Below the pieces are notes generated by a model. It ran no database searches, was not told the origin of the DNA, and saw only the letters and a program-made list of their open reading frames with translations. From Maea johnstoni (Eukaryota > Annelida > Polychaeta > Spionida > Magelonidae), in contig OZ012697.1 of assembly GCA_963942565.1 (NCBI GenBank), forward strand, positions 13,563,383 through 13,627,382: a DNA stretch of 64,000 nucleotides. The letters are read 5' to 3'. Both the position numbers and the translations under genes were made by a program. Of the stretch, positions 1 to 13,640 are shown one piece after another (within the stretch, counting starts at the first letter, position 1; each line of letters begins with the position of its first letter).

Positions 1-1060
<1,060 letters not shown>

Positions 1061-1570
1061 CAGTCAAACTTGCCTCAACGACCACTTCTCTTAAACGACC
1101 ACTTGCCTTGAATGACCGTTTCAAATACCCCCAAGGCTATTCCCTGTATATTTTACCTTGATTAAACGACCACTTGCTTGACGCGACCAACGACCATGAA
1201 ATCTTATCCCTAATAGTAAATGGACCTTCATTCAATGGCCACTTGAATGCCTAGGCGCCTTGTATATTGGAAAGGGCACAATAAAATAATGAAATAATCG
1301 GTAAAATTGAAGGTATATCATTTCTGAGGGTCCTCAATTAATGATATAGTTCAACTTATTTTTCTGAATTGTTTATTCTTAAAACATTAATGAAGAGATT
1401 TTAACAAACGCAGCTAAACATAACAACCTTAATAATACCTGGTAATTGTTGGAAATTCTTTGTTTTTTCATAACCTCGCTCAGACCCTCAACCCCTTCTT
1501 AAGAGACCACCTCTTTTAAAGGCCACTTTTGACATTTCCCTTGTGCGGTCGCTTAATAGAGGTTTGACTG
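1061..1570. mobile_element. pogo/Tigger-like MITE with TA target duplication
   Basis: The left end CAGTCAAACTTGCCTCAACG is the inverse of the right end AGAGGTTTGACTG; both ends are flanked by TA. Sub-terminal copies of GACCAC.. (runs like AACGACCACTT) occur near both ends. CAGT-starting ends with TA duplications are typical of pogo-group elements. 510 bp, no coding capacity. Confidence 0.7.
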
Positions 1571-2555
1571 TATATATTTATGAGCTGGAAATAAGAACTT
1601 CCACAGTTACAAAAAACCTGAATACCGTGTCTTCACTCTGTAGCTGAAAAAGCTCTTATGTAACTTGATAAATGAGTATGGCAACACTCATTTTATAATG
1701 CAATGCATTTACTCTTGAGTCATCAGGCAAATGCACCTAATAACAAAACAATGGTCATCCAAATTTAATAGATATTGTTTGTACACGTTCTGTTCTACAA
1801 ATGTAAGTTCTATATAACACATCGCATTGCATTCCTAATACAACCTAATTGAGAACAACCTCTAGCTTACCAAACTTAAGCTGACAGTGCACTGGTGAAA
1901 ATGGGTTAAAAAACTGTTTTATTTGTAGAGGATGGTCCAACTTATCTTAACCTGTCCTACATAGAATGCAACATCTATCTTCTCCAACTTGGAACACCAA
2001 AGTCAGGGCTCGAAATGTTGTGTATATCAAACATTACATTTTTGGGCACCCTACAGAAATTTGAGGGAGCTGCAGGAGAATTCAAGGGGGCCTTAAGCTC
2101 CCAGCTCCAGCTAATTTGAGCCCTGGAAGTGAGTGCTCTGATCAAAATGCCAGCCGAAGTAATTATTTACCAGATGTAAATATTGGATGGAAGGTTCAAC
2201 CAGCTTGACTATTGGATCCAGGTAAATGAAATAAATTCCCTAGTGTCATCATACTGGTGACTTATCACACTCATGAAAGTCCAAATAGTGAGGGCAGGCA
2301 AATGAAATATATTGCCTAACGATACATTGACTTATCGGCCTAAATAAAAGTCCAAATTGTAGTGATGAAGATAATGTCCAATGTTTAACTTAATCAAAGA
2401 AATCGAACACTGATGTCAAGTGTTCTGGATGGGTATTATCATACTCAACATCCTATCAATTTTGCTTAATTGCTGACACTCTATGCCAAGACATACTTTA
2501 TTTATTAAAGATGTCCAACTTCATGTGGGCACCTGTTGGACCACTTGCTCACAAT

Positions 2556-2579
2556 CCCCCCCCCCCCCCCCCCCCCCCC
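2556..2579. repeat. Homopolymeric C run (24)
   Basis: One of six C or G runs of 17 or more bases in the window (others: G at 11288-11304; C at 13144-13161, 42378-42397, 50229-50247, 53003-53019). This one is directly beyond the fumarase poly(A) signal. Confidence 0.95.
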
Positions 2580-2620
2580 AATTCTTTTTATTAAATTACA
2601 AAATAAACATTATTATGGAA

Positions 2621-5600
2621 TCACTCCGCTTGCCATTCTTTGAAGAAATCGTTTCCTTTATCGTCTACGACTATGAACGCAGGGAAATTCTCCACCTCCA
2701 CTCTCCAGATGGCTTCCATTCCTGAAATAAACAAACAATAAATAAACAAACAAACAATAAATTAACAAACAAACAAAATAAACAAACAAACCTTTGAGAC
2801 TTGAACACCAAAGGACAAGTGCAAAATCTTTAGAGTAAGAACTGTACTGCAGTATAGTGTTTTGGGAAAAGGACTGAATGTTATTGTTAAAGATTTATTT
2901 AAGGGATTGAATAGGTTATATTTTGAGTCTTTACATGGATTTTGTTTCACTACATTATTCATTTATACTCAACATTATCAACCTCAACGACACTGCTAGG
3001 AGAAATTAACCCATCAAAGCTCATGGCGGCCAGATATCCTACAGACAAGCTAATCTGGACCAGCATAGGGATTTTGATTCAAAACGTCAAAAAATGACCT
3101 TAAGAATTAGTCAAAGGTAACTAAAATCTAATCAGATCTCGGTAGTGCCATCAGGATCCAAAAAAATTGAAAGATTTATTATAACATTTTGGGAGACAAA
3201 AATATACTCAGATAACAACCATAAACATTTATTTACCTGTTGAAATAAGGCATAATATCCTCATGCAATGCTATGGGGATGGTATTGAGGTGGAAAACAT
3301 TCAATTATATGCTTGAAATTGACATTTTACAAATTACACACAAATTTTTCGTGGGTGCCCTGAGGGGTTATTTTAGCGGGTTTGTGTGTCCAAGTGTCCA
3401 AATGACTAAGTATATGCCTGCACCAGTTTACTCACCTAGTTCAGGGTATTCTAACACCTCCACTTTCTTGATACAGTTCTGGGCCAGAATGGCTGCGGGC
3501 CCTCCGATAGAACCCAGGTAGAAACCCTTATGAGTCTTGCATGCCTTGGTCACCTGCAATTAAACAAATCAAGTTATTCAAATAATGAGAAAGTCCTGGA
3601 GTCAGTCTCTTCAATTTGTACAAAATCAAAAGCAGAGCTAACCCATTAGTGCTTAAGAGTTACCCTTGAAATTGTTATCTGGATCTATGATACATTTTAC
3701 AATAACTGTGAAATTGAGAATGATTTTACAAACTAATTGAAGGAAAGTCGTAGGTGTTGTTATGATTAACATTTTTCCATCAAATATTTTCCTAACTTTG
3801 CTCTTGTCTTCATGAAGTCCTGGAGTCAATATGTATAAAAATTAGAGACCTTTATAAATTCTAAAAACTACTTTGGAATGAAGCATGAATTAGTAAGATA
3901 TTTGATGGAGAGTTATAGGTAGAGTTCTGATGAAGTTCTGTTCTCCTTAAAATATTTTCTAAATATTGTTTTTGTAAGAGAGCTATCACTATGGCTTCAA
4001 CTTAAGCGCCTAGCGGTATCACACGCTGGAAGGGTTTGACCACAGGGGCTATGGTAATTGGCCTCTGGCGACCTCTCCCTCACTTACTGTATAACTTATT
4101 TTCACAGACATTTAATTTTCGCTATTTTCACACTCCCCATGATAGCACAAAAATAATATCCTTCAAATAAATATCCTGCTTTGCTGCTAAATGCTATGAA
4201 TATCCTCCAGCAGGGCTGTAAAGCGAAATTCTTAGCAGTTCAAATTAAAGCAGTAAACAGCGTATAGCCCTCTAGTCCAGCTGAACGTACCTGTCTGCTT
4301 CTGTTTCCCTTGGCCAGCATGACCATGCTGCCTCCCGCAGCCTGGAACTTATCCACGTACGAATCCATCCTGCCTGCCGTGGTCGGACCAAACGATCCAC
4401 TTGCAAACCCCTGAAATATACAGGGTAGATAGGCTTGTCAGAATCATGTCATGAAAATTATTGATATTAAATTATAAAGTGTTTTTTTTAATATTTCAAA
4501 AATTTATTTTCAATTTATTTTCAATTTTTCTTAAATATTTTATTACTTTTGTTTTTTATTTTAGAAAAAGTTCTACTGACCTAATGCTTGATTTTTTTTT
4601 TCCATTTTTATAGCAGAACAATAGAGTACAGGAATAAAAGATTAGGATTAAAACCCGCGTAATATACAGGATGGTTCGTGATGTAAACCAGACCATAACA
4701 TGATTAGTAATAAAATATTAAGATTAAAAGCTTTTCTTCCATCTGGTGTTTTTGCCAGTCTAGCGTAATATACAGTTTGGCAATCCAGATCATGACAAGG
4801 ATTCAAAGAATAGTATTAATAGCTCATCTTACCTCTGGTGTTTTTGCAGGACCCGCGTAGTATACAGGGTGATTCTTGATGTACTCGGGCAAGCCCTCCC
4901 CGCTATCTAGCCGCTCCTGGAGCTTGGCATGAGCGATGTCTCGAGCCACCACCAGGGTTCCCGATAAACTGAGGCGAGTTTTGATTGGATACTGGGTCAG
5001 CGTCTGAAGTATCTGGTCCATCGGCTGGTTGATGTTCACCTAAGAATAATCATGAAAAAGAACACAATGTCAGTATGGAGTCAATTTCCATTAAATTATT
5101 TAATATATATTCATGCCTAAACTCTTGATGGAAATCTTGATGAGTGCGATCTGAAACTACGACATATCTATAAGGCCAAAAAAAATTGCAAATTGCTAAT
5201 TATTTGTTGTTTTCACTAGAGTTGGATATCCTTAAAAGGTATCGGTAGTGGGATCAGTATCGTACTGTATCAAAGGTACTGTATCATACCATTTCATTCC
5301 TTAAAGGTAGTACCGTATCATACCGTTTCATTCCTTAAAGGTACTCTTAATGAAGATATCATTCATTAGGGATTGTCTAGGATCTTAAACATGACTTCAC
5401 AACAAAATTTATAAGGTAATAATGCGAAAAAGTACTATTAACAGTAGCGTAAATATACTGTTCCGTCTCATTGGTACCGATACTGTACCGGTTTGTTTTT
5501 AGAGATATCCATCCCTATTTTCCACTCACCTGAATAACTTCTCCACCTAGTTTATCAGGCGTGATTTCTGGCATGTACTTAGACGGGTCTGTTTCTAGCT

Positions 5601-8600
5601 GTTCCAGAAACACACCTTCTGAGGTGATCTTTCCAAGTGCCTGAAAAATAAGAGGGACACAGTCAGCGTCAAAAGTGTGATCTTGTTGTTTTTATCAGAA
5701 ATTCTACATCCGGATGTAATACTCTACATTTGAAATCATTAATATATTAACAAAAGTTATGGGTTGGGTTAAGATCAAATTTTATAAGTCTGCCATCAAT
5801 TGTTTGGGTTCACCAACTTTCTACTGTATCTGTATCACATCATCTGAGTAATAAGAGGATTAATAAAGTTGGATGAAATTATCCATGCATGACTGCCCCT
5901 ATTGTTTTAGAACCCACCTTTCCCTGCTCGAAATATTTTAGTCATAAACTTCAAAAATAAAAAATCTCATGAACTGCTCCAAGCAGCTGGATTAGTAATT
6001 GAATAGCGCTGATCAAAATTGATTTAAGGACAATTGGAGGAGCAGTGGCGTAGTGGTAACGTGTTTGGCTGGCGACACGAAAGTCGAGGGTTCAAATCCG
6101 GCCGTCGTCACTACTTTCTGTCCTTACGCAAGACAGTTTACTTCTCGTTGCCCAGTGCTTCGGATGGCACTTTAAGCCATAGGTCCATTCAGCCAAGAGC
6201 CTTAGTAGTAGCTTGTGTGCCTCATAATTGGTATACCGACTTAAAATAAAGATCACTTTACCTTTTTTAACTTTTTAATCATTGTAAGTTGTTATCAGAA
6301 TGATTGTCCCTTTTTAACCTTTTAACAAAATAGTCAACGTTAATTATTTTGGTATTTGGCATATAAGGTGAATAAAATGTCTGTCTCACCTGTCTATCCG
6401 CAGAGCAGGAGACTCCAATACCGACCGGACAGGAAGCACCGTGTCTCGGCAAACGGATAACGCGAACATCGTGGCAGAAATATTTCCCTCCAAACTGGGC
6501 ACCAATGCCAAGATTCTGCGTCAGTTTCAGGATACGTTGCTCCATTTCAATGTCGCGGAAACCTCGGCCATTTTCATTTCCTATTGAAATAGACAACATC
6601 AATATCATGTAAATCTCCCTTTTACCATTATGTCAATAGTTTGGAATTTTGGATATTGATTTTTCGTAACTTTTTCTGCTATGATGTGTATAAGTTGTGA
6701 CTAGGTAGCAGGGACTTAGCCAGGAACCGCCCAGCCTGTCTTTTGGACATGCAGTTCTTAGACAGGCAAAAATTTCTATGAAGAATTTTCAATTAGTACT
6801 TTTTTGAACTGAAAACCAACCTTTTCCACACAATATTGATACTTGGTATTGTATTGAGTATCGTTACTCATCCCTTATGGCCATTGATTAAAAATGAGTA
6901 AAAGTCTTGGAAATTAGACTACTCAGCCAATGGGATAGGCTCGTATGTAGGTACAAGGCTTACATATTCAGTTTCTATAACTAAGGCCTAGAAAAAAAAT
7001 TGTTTGTTTCCTGTAACATTCCGAAAAAAATAGGGTAGGTAGGTCAGTAAAAATCTTTTTGAGGGATTATTTTTTTGGTCAAAAATGTGTGTTTTATGCA
7101 TGTTTTTCGTTGATTGGGAGTTGGTAGGGCAGAAAAAACTTTAGGGTAGGGATATTTTTGAATAATAACTAGTTAGGGTAGGGTTACAGGAAACAAACAA
7201 CTTTTTTTTTAGGCCTGACCTACCTGTAGTGTACATGTTGTCTAGGTATTTCGTCGAGGCAAGCTTGACGGTCTTGAGGTTCATTTCCGCTGAGGTCCCT
7301 CCGATAACGATGGCCAGATGGTAGGGCGGGCAGGCAGCAGTGCCAAGAGTCTGAAGGTCACAAGACAATGCTCATTGTTTATCGACATGTTGCCATGCAA
7401 CAGAAAGGTAAACATACGCAGTAGGGATTGGCACCTTTGAAATTTTCGAAATTTGCTACGATATTGATATTTCCTTAACGATGCCATATTTTAACAATAT
7501 TTGTAACATAACTATGTGCCTCCCAGGGGGCCGTTTTTGTTGACAATGCTGACTAATTATATTTTGGTTATATCTTTGTGTCAGGCATTTTAAAAAATCT
7601 GTATCAAGAGTATTTTTCGCAAAATATTTAGAGAAGCAATGTTCCTCAAAACCCAATCAAAAAATTCTCCTTCAAATATTTTGTCAATCTATGATTGATT
7701 CCAAAGTTATAATTAAAAGAATCAAAAGTCCAGACAACATCTGTTGCAAAGATCTCCAGGCATGATTAACCCTTCCAAACCTGACATTCATTCAAAGGAC
7801 ATGGAAAGTATTTCGAAAATCATCTAAACTTTGTCATGTTGGTATTCATTAGATAGCTCTCACTGAGCACTCTCAGATGAGTACCTATGTGCCACAGTTT
7901 CAGTCTTTTAAAAAATTTCTTTAGTTTTTTTTTGCATCATTTTGAATTGGCCAAATTAGCCACCACCAGCATAAGGGTTGATGTTTCTTGATCACAATGA
8001 CTGACCTTGATTTTCTCGTTGACAAAAGCCATGAGTTTTTCCATGTTGAGCACAGCTTTGGTCTGCTGGAACAGGAAGGACTTGTTTGCAGAACCGCCAC
8101 CTTTTGCCATGAATTGGAAATGGTACTCATTGCCCTTTGTGGCGAAGAGGTCAATCTGAGCCGGGAGGTTGGTGCCAGTATTTTTCTCGGTAAACATATC
8201 CAGTGGCGACACCTGGAGAAGAAATAGAAATAGATAAATAGATACCTTAAATACATAAATGAACTAACAACCCAGGATAACAATTGGAATTGGAAGTTGT
8301 CAACTGTTGGGTACAAAAATGTGGCAAAATAGGTAAATCAAAAGTGACTGGTCATAAATAGTCCTCTTTTTCCACAAAATGGTTAATATCATAATAGCAG
8401 AAACTGGTAATGCATATTGTGTCATCATTGTGACTCTTTAATTAACTTGAATGCATACTTTATGCAACCCTGGAGTTTGCATTCATTAAACTGCACACCA
8501 TCATTTGTAAATTCGCTCCCTGTGCTAGAATTGTACCACACGTTGACATGATAGGTTGTCATTTGACAGTAGTTCACAAATTAAACTGCATATTAAAGGC

Positions 8601-11600
8601 AGCTTTTTTCCTTGCCAGTAGCCAATTGCATTATTTGCAGATCGTATTCTGAAATATCCTAATAGATTTAAACTAAATTATTGTAGTATGTTACCCTGGT
8701 CACTTCACCTGTCTCAGAAGCTGGTTTGTCAGGAAAAGATTTGGATATTACCCCCAAAAAGACATATTTTAAAATTCTTCATAGAAGTTTTTGCCTGTCT
8801 GAAAAGGTGTTTTTCAGGAAAATGCTCTTACAAAAGACAGGCTGAACAGTTCGTAGCTAAATCCCTGGAAAGGACGTTTTGGGTGCTACAGGCATGAATG
8901 GGTTGATTGTTGGTTACCGTAAATTCTCGCAAATATCGGATACTTTTTTATTAATTACGATTTTCGTTGCCTAAAGGTGGTAGAGATTTGCTGATAATAG
9001 GGATCAAAACTCAGACACTTGTCATTCCTCTGCTATATATTCTAATAAAGAAATTTGCCGGTGGCCAACATTGGGTGAGGGTGGCCGAGATTTCCCAGTA
9101 ATTATTTTGTAAAATATTATAATGGCCGATATTTGCGAGAATTTACGCTATTGTCATTATTATTTGCCTTTGTTCTTACCTGTGAGTACCTGAGGTTATG
9201 CTGTGTGTAGGTGTCATAGATGCCTCTGGACAGGTGCTCTGCATCATTCTCATCTGTCCACACAAACTGACCCTTTTTACCTGTAATATAAGCCAAATAG
9301 ATACATTGTTAAAAGTTAAGGATTTTTTTTAATTTGCATTAATTTGCATCTGCCAAGTAGGATTCTAGTCAGATCATTAAAAACTGAAATCCTTGCAAAC
9401 ATAACTAGATAGGGATTGACAACATTTTAAGATCAATTTGCCATGTTGGGCAAGTATAAACTAGATATTACATGCCTGCCAAAATAAAATTGAACAATAC
9501 AGCAAAAATAATCTAAATACCTCTAAATAAACCAACACTGTATTAACCCTTGTCATGCTAGACCCCCATATGGGAGAACCTATCCCCTGGGACTAGGGAT
9601 ATTGTGGGTCTACCCACCAAATCAGAAGGATTTCATAGATTTCTATTAGTGTTTCAATAATGTGCTTCACAAACTGAAATAGAAACATAGTAAAAGGCAA
9701 AACCTTGATATCTAGTATAATTCAATACCCCTTAATGGACCTATGTAGTTTTTATTTTGCTAAGTGCAAGGGTACCAAAAGACCGGATATATCTGATTTT
9801 GGTCACACAGGCAAGCTATGTAGCACCAGATATATCCAATGTTAGCAAGAGCAGGGTTAAGGGAGATTTTAAGTTCTTTATTTTCAAAAGCCTGGAGTGA
9901 ACATAAATTTATTCTATCTATATATTTCAGTTATCAAAAATAACTTGTGAAACTTTAACTTAACATATTGATCAAGTAAGTGATTTGTACTTGCCTAAAT
10001 GCTATTTCTACTCGCCATGAGGACAGTACTGAAGATGTACAAGTCATGCACTTCACTTTAAAAGAAACCCCCCCCCTTACCCATCACTATGGCGGTGCCC
10101 GTATCCTGGCAACCAGGCAGCACCATGGCAGCAGCGATGTTCGCGTTCTTCAGAAGTTCCAGGGCCACAAACTTATCATTCTGTGTGGCCTCGGGGTCCT
10201 GGAGAATGTTGGCAAGACTCTGAAAATACAAGGTTTAACACATTAATGCTTAAGAGTTCTCCTAAAATTGTTGTCTGGATCTCAGATACTTTTTTGACTA
10301 TAACTTCAATAGCACTGAGAATGAAATAACTTAACATTTGAAGGAGAGTTGTTGGTAGCGTTCTCCACCATACATTTTCGTAAGTATGCTTTGACTTGAG
10401 AAAATTCAGCAAAAGTGTTTGGCTGGTTTCAGCCACTGCGAGCATTAATGGGTTAAGATTCTCCAAATATGTTATAATACTTCTACGTTTCATACGACTA
10501 ACTCGCTACAAACCTAAAATGCAAAATTTGGCCTAAGTCCTAAGTTAACAGGATTTAGAAACAGGGTGTCCAAAATTGACAATTGTAAAGATTTCTGGGC
10601 ATATTATTTCTCAAAGGAGACAATGATATACCATTACAAACATGTATCAACTCATTAAAGCTAAGCATAATATCATTATACAATGTCATGGATATCATAT
10701 TGAGGTGAAAATAATTCAATTGTATGCTTGAAATTGACATTTTAAGAAATTACTTCCCCCAAAAAATGGGTGTCCTGAGGGGTGATTTTGGGGGTTTGGG
10801 TGTACAGAAGACTATGCTTACCTTTAAATGTGCCGGCCTCAGTAAGTGAGCGATGTCAATCATGGCTTGGGAGGAGAGTAAGGCAAGAGCTTGTGGCTCC
10901 ACCTGTAGGATCCTCTTTCCCCCCGCTTCTATCGTTGACACATAATCTCCTGAAAAACATAACCAGTACAGATTACCTCTGATGCTGTGATGACTAGACT
11001 AAGTTAATTGGCTCGTTATGATCTACAAACAAGTGAGCACTGTCTGAAAAGTTGCAGCTCGGAATTTACAAGCTCAAGCATTTTCGAAACCCACTGACTG
11101 GTGGGTTTCAGATCCTTATGAAAAGACCCCCAAGTACACTTAAAACCAGCAATAAAAGTGTTTTGTTTACTGGCCTTTTGTTAGGGTCGCTTTGTCCTTA
11201 TCTTTACTCATGGCGAAGCTGTCACATTAAATGGTAATTCATCGCCCAGATTGGCAATACTGTGACACTGTTTGTGTGTGTGTACGTGGGGGGGGGGGGG
11301 GGGGCGGGGGGTTGATGCAGGTAGCCTAAACAGACAGGAGTAGCAAAAGACCACATTTTACAACAGGGTCTTACCCAGGATTAAGAAAACTGGGTGCCAA
11401 AGATTTGCAATTCCAAAAAGTTTTGACTCAGGTTTATAGTCAACCCAGAAGGGAGTGGTAACTTTTCAAACACTAGGAGCCTAGTCTACGTACCTGTTAA
11501 CCTTTTCCATGGTGTGTCGAGAGGTTTTTCCGTTGCGAATATATCTTGATAAATGAAGGGGTTGACAGATGCTGCTGTTGCCCTGCTCCTGCTAGCCTTG

Positions 11601-11659
11601 TACTGAGACCAGAACTGCTGTCCAATGCCCCTCAACCGAGGGATTCTTGATGTCAACAT
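2621..11659 (-). CDS. Class I (4Fe-4S) fumarate hydratase, mitochondrial type; 12 coding exons
   Basis: Interconverts fumarate and malate in the TCA cycle. Coding exons from 5' to 3' on the minus strand: 11494-11659, 10822-10949, 10081-10219, 9180-9280, 8006-8212, 7224-7350, 6390-6580, 5530-5640, 4833-5039, 4291-4410, 3436-3553, 2621-2721; all have GT-AG borders and phases agree, giving 571 codons. The protein aligns end to end with E. coli FumA as I remember it. Class I hallmarks with the cluster cysteines are visible: [20 protein letters not shown] and [17 protein letters not shown], plus [21 protein letters not shown] and [15 protein letters not shown]. The start ATG lies directly after a possible acceptor, so a non-coding 5' exon is likely. 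Residues 1-37 are rich in Arg/Lys/Ser with no acidic residue, as in a mitochondrial leader (inference). A possible poly(A) signal (AATAAA on the minus strand) is at 2587-2592. Most animals are known for the unrelated class II fumarase; eleven introns show this is a resident gene, not bacterial contamination. Confidence 0.93.
2722..3240. other. Last intron of the fumarase gene: simple-sequence and AT-rich DNA
   Basis: An AAAC/AAAT-rich purine stretch (2725-2790) and otherwise unremarkable AT-rich DNA; from about 3180 on, a fragment of the 'AACTGGGTGCCCAAAATTGGC' element family runs to about 3390. Confidence 0.5.
6037..6262 (+). mobile_element. tRNA-derived SINE
   Basis: The head has polymerase III box A (GTGGCGTAGTGG) and box B (GGTTCAAATCC, 6091-6101), followed by a tRNA-unrelated body (GCCCAGTGCTTCGGATGGCA, AAGCCATAGGTCC) and an AT-rich tail. 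The body resembles a conserved domain I recall from SINEs of marine invertebrates. Inserted in the fumarase intron between exons 7 and 8. Confidence 0.75.
6985..7216. mobile_element. MITE family C ('GTTTGTTTCCTGTAAC' ends)
   Basis: Inverted ends: TAGAAAAAAAATTGTTTGTTTCCTGTAAC-like on the left (read as AATTGTTTGTTTCCTGTAAC) and TTACAGGAAACAAACAACTT on the right. Other copies lie at about 18384-18602, 19368-19545 and, partial, 27359-27420. This copy ends about 10 bases from the donor of fumarase exon 6. Confidence 0.75.
7766..7985. mobile_element. MITE family B ('AACCCTTATGCTG' ends)
   Basis: Inverted ends AACCCTTCCAAACCTG and CACCAGCATAAGGGTT, with a conserved core (GGTATTCATTAGATAGCT, CTCAGATGAGTACC, TGCATCATTTTGAATTGGCC). 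Other copies: about 22180-22322, 23562-23778, 23780-24000, 34383-34582, 35515-35733 and partial 39500-39645. About 200-220 bp, non-coding; probable non-autonomous DNA transposon. Confidence 0.75.
8660..8898 (+). mobile_element. Partial copy of the 'CTTAGCCAGGATTT...GACAGGC' element family
   Basis: Carries the family core (GGTTTGTCAGGAAAAGATTTGG, here up to ATTTTTGCCTGTCTGAAAAG and AAAAGACAGGCTGAAC). Fuller copies: 15533-15860, 17755-18025 (reverse), 21003-21670, 48560-48985, 57130-57415. Ends AGGGTCTTAGCCAGGATT and CCTGGCTAAGTCCCTG are inverted repeats, so it is a non-autonomous DNA element of about 300 bp. Confidence 0.65.
8917..9148. mobile_element. MITE with CGTAAATTCTCGC inverted ends
   Basis: Left end CCGTAAATTCTCGCAAATAT, right end ATATTTGCGAGAATTTACG, both next to TA, about 232 bp. 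A decayed relative may lie at about 28470-28590. Confidence 0.7.
10235..10457. mobile_element. MITE family A ('AACCCATTAATGC' ends), full copy
   Basis: Inverted ends AACACATTAATGCTTAAGAG and GCGAGCATTAATGGGTTA with a core recognisable as TTGTCTGGATCT, GACAATAACTT, TTGAAGGAGAGTTGTAGG. Further copies or parts: 3637-3800, 16650-16960, 24461-24692, 24722-24930, 25560-25772, 26270-26452, 40818-41042, 41458-41682, 43219-43330, 46950-47090, 48425-48530. The most frequent family in the window. Confidence 0.75.
10540..10805. mobile_element. Copy of the 'AACTGGGTGCCCAAAATTGGC' element family
   Basis: Core AGATTTAGAAACAGGGTGTC and GTATGCTTGAAATTGACATT followed by GGGTGTCCTGAGGGGTG. Other copies: 3180-3390, 11720-11890, 14575-14935, 18680-18760, 41765-42000, 48165-48425, 49220-49385, 56705-57030. 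Mixed full and partial copies; outer ends TCTTAGCCAGGAT are shared with the 'GACAGGC' family. Confidence 0.65.
11288..11304. repeat. Homopolymeric G run
   Basis: 17 G followed by C and five more G, in the first fumarase intron. Confidence 0.95.
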
Positions 11660-12345
11660 CTAGATAAATAACATACAGACATATATATATATATATATAT
11701 ACAATATTATACATGTATATATACAAGCCCTGAAGCCTCGGTTATTGCCAAGATTTAGAAACTGGGTGCCCAAAATTGGCAAGTGTAAAATTTTTATGCA
11801 TCACATTGTTCAAGGTAGATCAGACTATAACTCAGATTTCAACCACAAGCATTTATTTACTTACTGATAAAAGGCATAATATCCTTCTACAACATGAAAA
11901 TTATAAATAGGGGAAAAACTTATAATAGGTCTACTGATCTATACATCTATATTGAAACACAAAATACATCAGAGAGGTTAACTTTCATTTTTTTTCTTGC
12001 CAGTGTGACAGACTGGCTGCTACCATATTCTACAGGTCCTGCAACTTTCTTTGCCTGTCGCATGACTCTAAGACACGATGATGGGGGTGTGAACTACTTG
12101 AATCCCTGCCAATCCCTCCGAAAGGGCTATTTAATATTAAGATGTGTCTTAACGAGGAATAAATTAGCCAGTCTGTACTGATGGACTAAAAGGAACGTAG
12201 ACCTCTGATATCATAGCCTTGTAAGGTTATCAAAATATTTACTGACAGAAACATGTAATTATTGTTTGCGTTGCTGAAAGTCTAGCACAAATAATTCACA
12301 AAGTAAAAATTAACACAATTTATTAGGTAGAAACAATTAAGAATC

Positions 12346-12963
12346 GGGGCCCTATTAAGAATCAATTTGGTTTTCTTCCCGTGGAAATGTCATCACAAGA
12401 TGTAAGATCATGATATTTCCTGTGTGAATACTAGTGACTTTGGGGCTATAGAAAATCTAATTGAGATTATTTGATAACTAACAAATTTTGTGGAAGAAGG
12501 TAGTGATGTGATGACCAAGCCATAGACTTGAAGGCTGCAATGGCCAAAAATTAACAGCCTTCCATTTTTTCCACAAAAAACAAGGAACTGAAATTACTAT
12601 CTAACCCTACCTAGGCTTGCCTCTTTCTTACAAATAAGAATGATTAAAAGTTAATATTTGGTCTGTTTGTCAATTCAATTAAATTGCAAAAAAAAAATTG
12701 GAAGTCAATTAATTTACAAAAACCATTCTTTTAGAACAAAATCAGGGTGGTTCTTAATAGGGCCCTTTTTTCAATAACACACATATGAGAACCATATTTT
12801 CCGAGCCCTCAAGGAGGATCTAAGGTGGGGGATCCTAATCAACTAACCATACAGCATAAACACAAGTACCTCACCTACCTAACGGTAGGTGGGTCTGGTA
12901 TAAATTATAAACGCTGTTCTTTATTTCATGAGAAACCCTCAAATTGATTCTTAATAGGGCCCT
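12346..12963. mobile_element. MITE with GGGCCCTATTAAGAATCAAT inverted ends
   Basis: Left end GGGCCCTATTAAGAATCAAT, right end ATTGATTCTTAATAGGGCCC; a third copy of the end (TTCTTAATAGGGCCC) lies inside at about 12750-12768, so one half may be a shorter internal element. Lies upstream of the fumarase start codon. Confidence 0.72.
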
Positions 12964-13355
12964 CTCCTATATATAAATTTTAATTTACTTATAAAAAAAC
13001 ATATAATTCAAAAATAAAAAATATATATGATAACTGGATTCTTGAGCATAAAAGATGAGCATTGCTACATTTTCCACTATTTTGTCACTGAATATATGGC
13101 AGCTGTCATTAATTTTACACTACCAGACTCGGCAGACTGACCACCCCCCCCCCCCCCCCCCTCACCCCTGGTCCACACATTGAAATGATGGCTGCCTATG
13201 AAGTTGTAGTACTGCCAGTAGATGGCACCTTCAAAGGTACACCAACCACAATAAGTTCAGTTGTTTCTTACTTAGCTTTTATTGCAGGATAAACATATAC
13301 AAGATAACAATGGCAGTTGTCTATTTGATCAAAGTACAGTTAGACAGACACTCAC

Positions 13356-13515
13356 ATTTTTGAGCAGAAACTGCCTGGATAGGTAGGCATAGGCCAACAA
13401 GTTCCAGGAGGCGACTTTCCTTCTCAAGGACACTGTAGACTAGCGCCAGTCCATACACCATCACGTCACGGATTAGATTGTGCGCACGCAGTAGCTCAGG
13501 GGACTGGGCACCAGT
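13356..13515 (-). other. Unassigned minus-strand exon candidate upstream of the fumarase
   Basis: A 160-nt block with a strong acceptor (pyrimidine-rich tract ending TTCTTTAG) and a GTGAGT donor. One frame is open throughout (53 codons, containing RAHNLIRDVMVYGLALVYSV), and GC content is above the surrounding introns. Spliced to the fumarase start exon in that frame it runs into a stop, so it is either a 5' untranslated exon of that gene or part of another gene whose upstream exon would lie antisense to brambleberry. I do not recognise the peptide. Confidence 0.35.
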
Positions 13516-13640
13516 CTAAAGAACAGAGAGATAATAAATGTATTTTAGACCAATCAGAATACAGCATAACATTCAGTGCCGTTTATTGCGGGATATTTAA
13601 AGGGACTGCTTCCGCGGTTGAGTGGCAGTTTCTGTACGGT
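13516..13640 (+). promoter_or_regulatory. Probable brambleberry promoter / 5' UTR
   Basis: A CCAAT box (13550-13554) lies about 90 bases before the first ATG of brambleberry, followed by a GC-richer stretch with CpGs. The fumarase gene starts in the opposite direction 2 kb away, so this may serve a divergent pair. The transcription start cannot be placed. Confidence 0.35.

Noticed and set aside
6037-6110. tRNA gene
   Set aside because: Boxes A and B are present, but the cloverleaf is poor and a SINE body follows.
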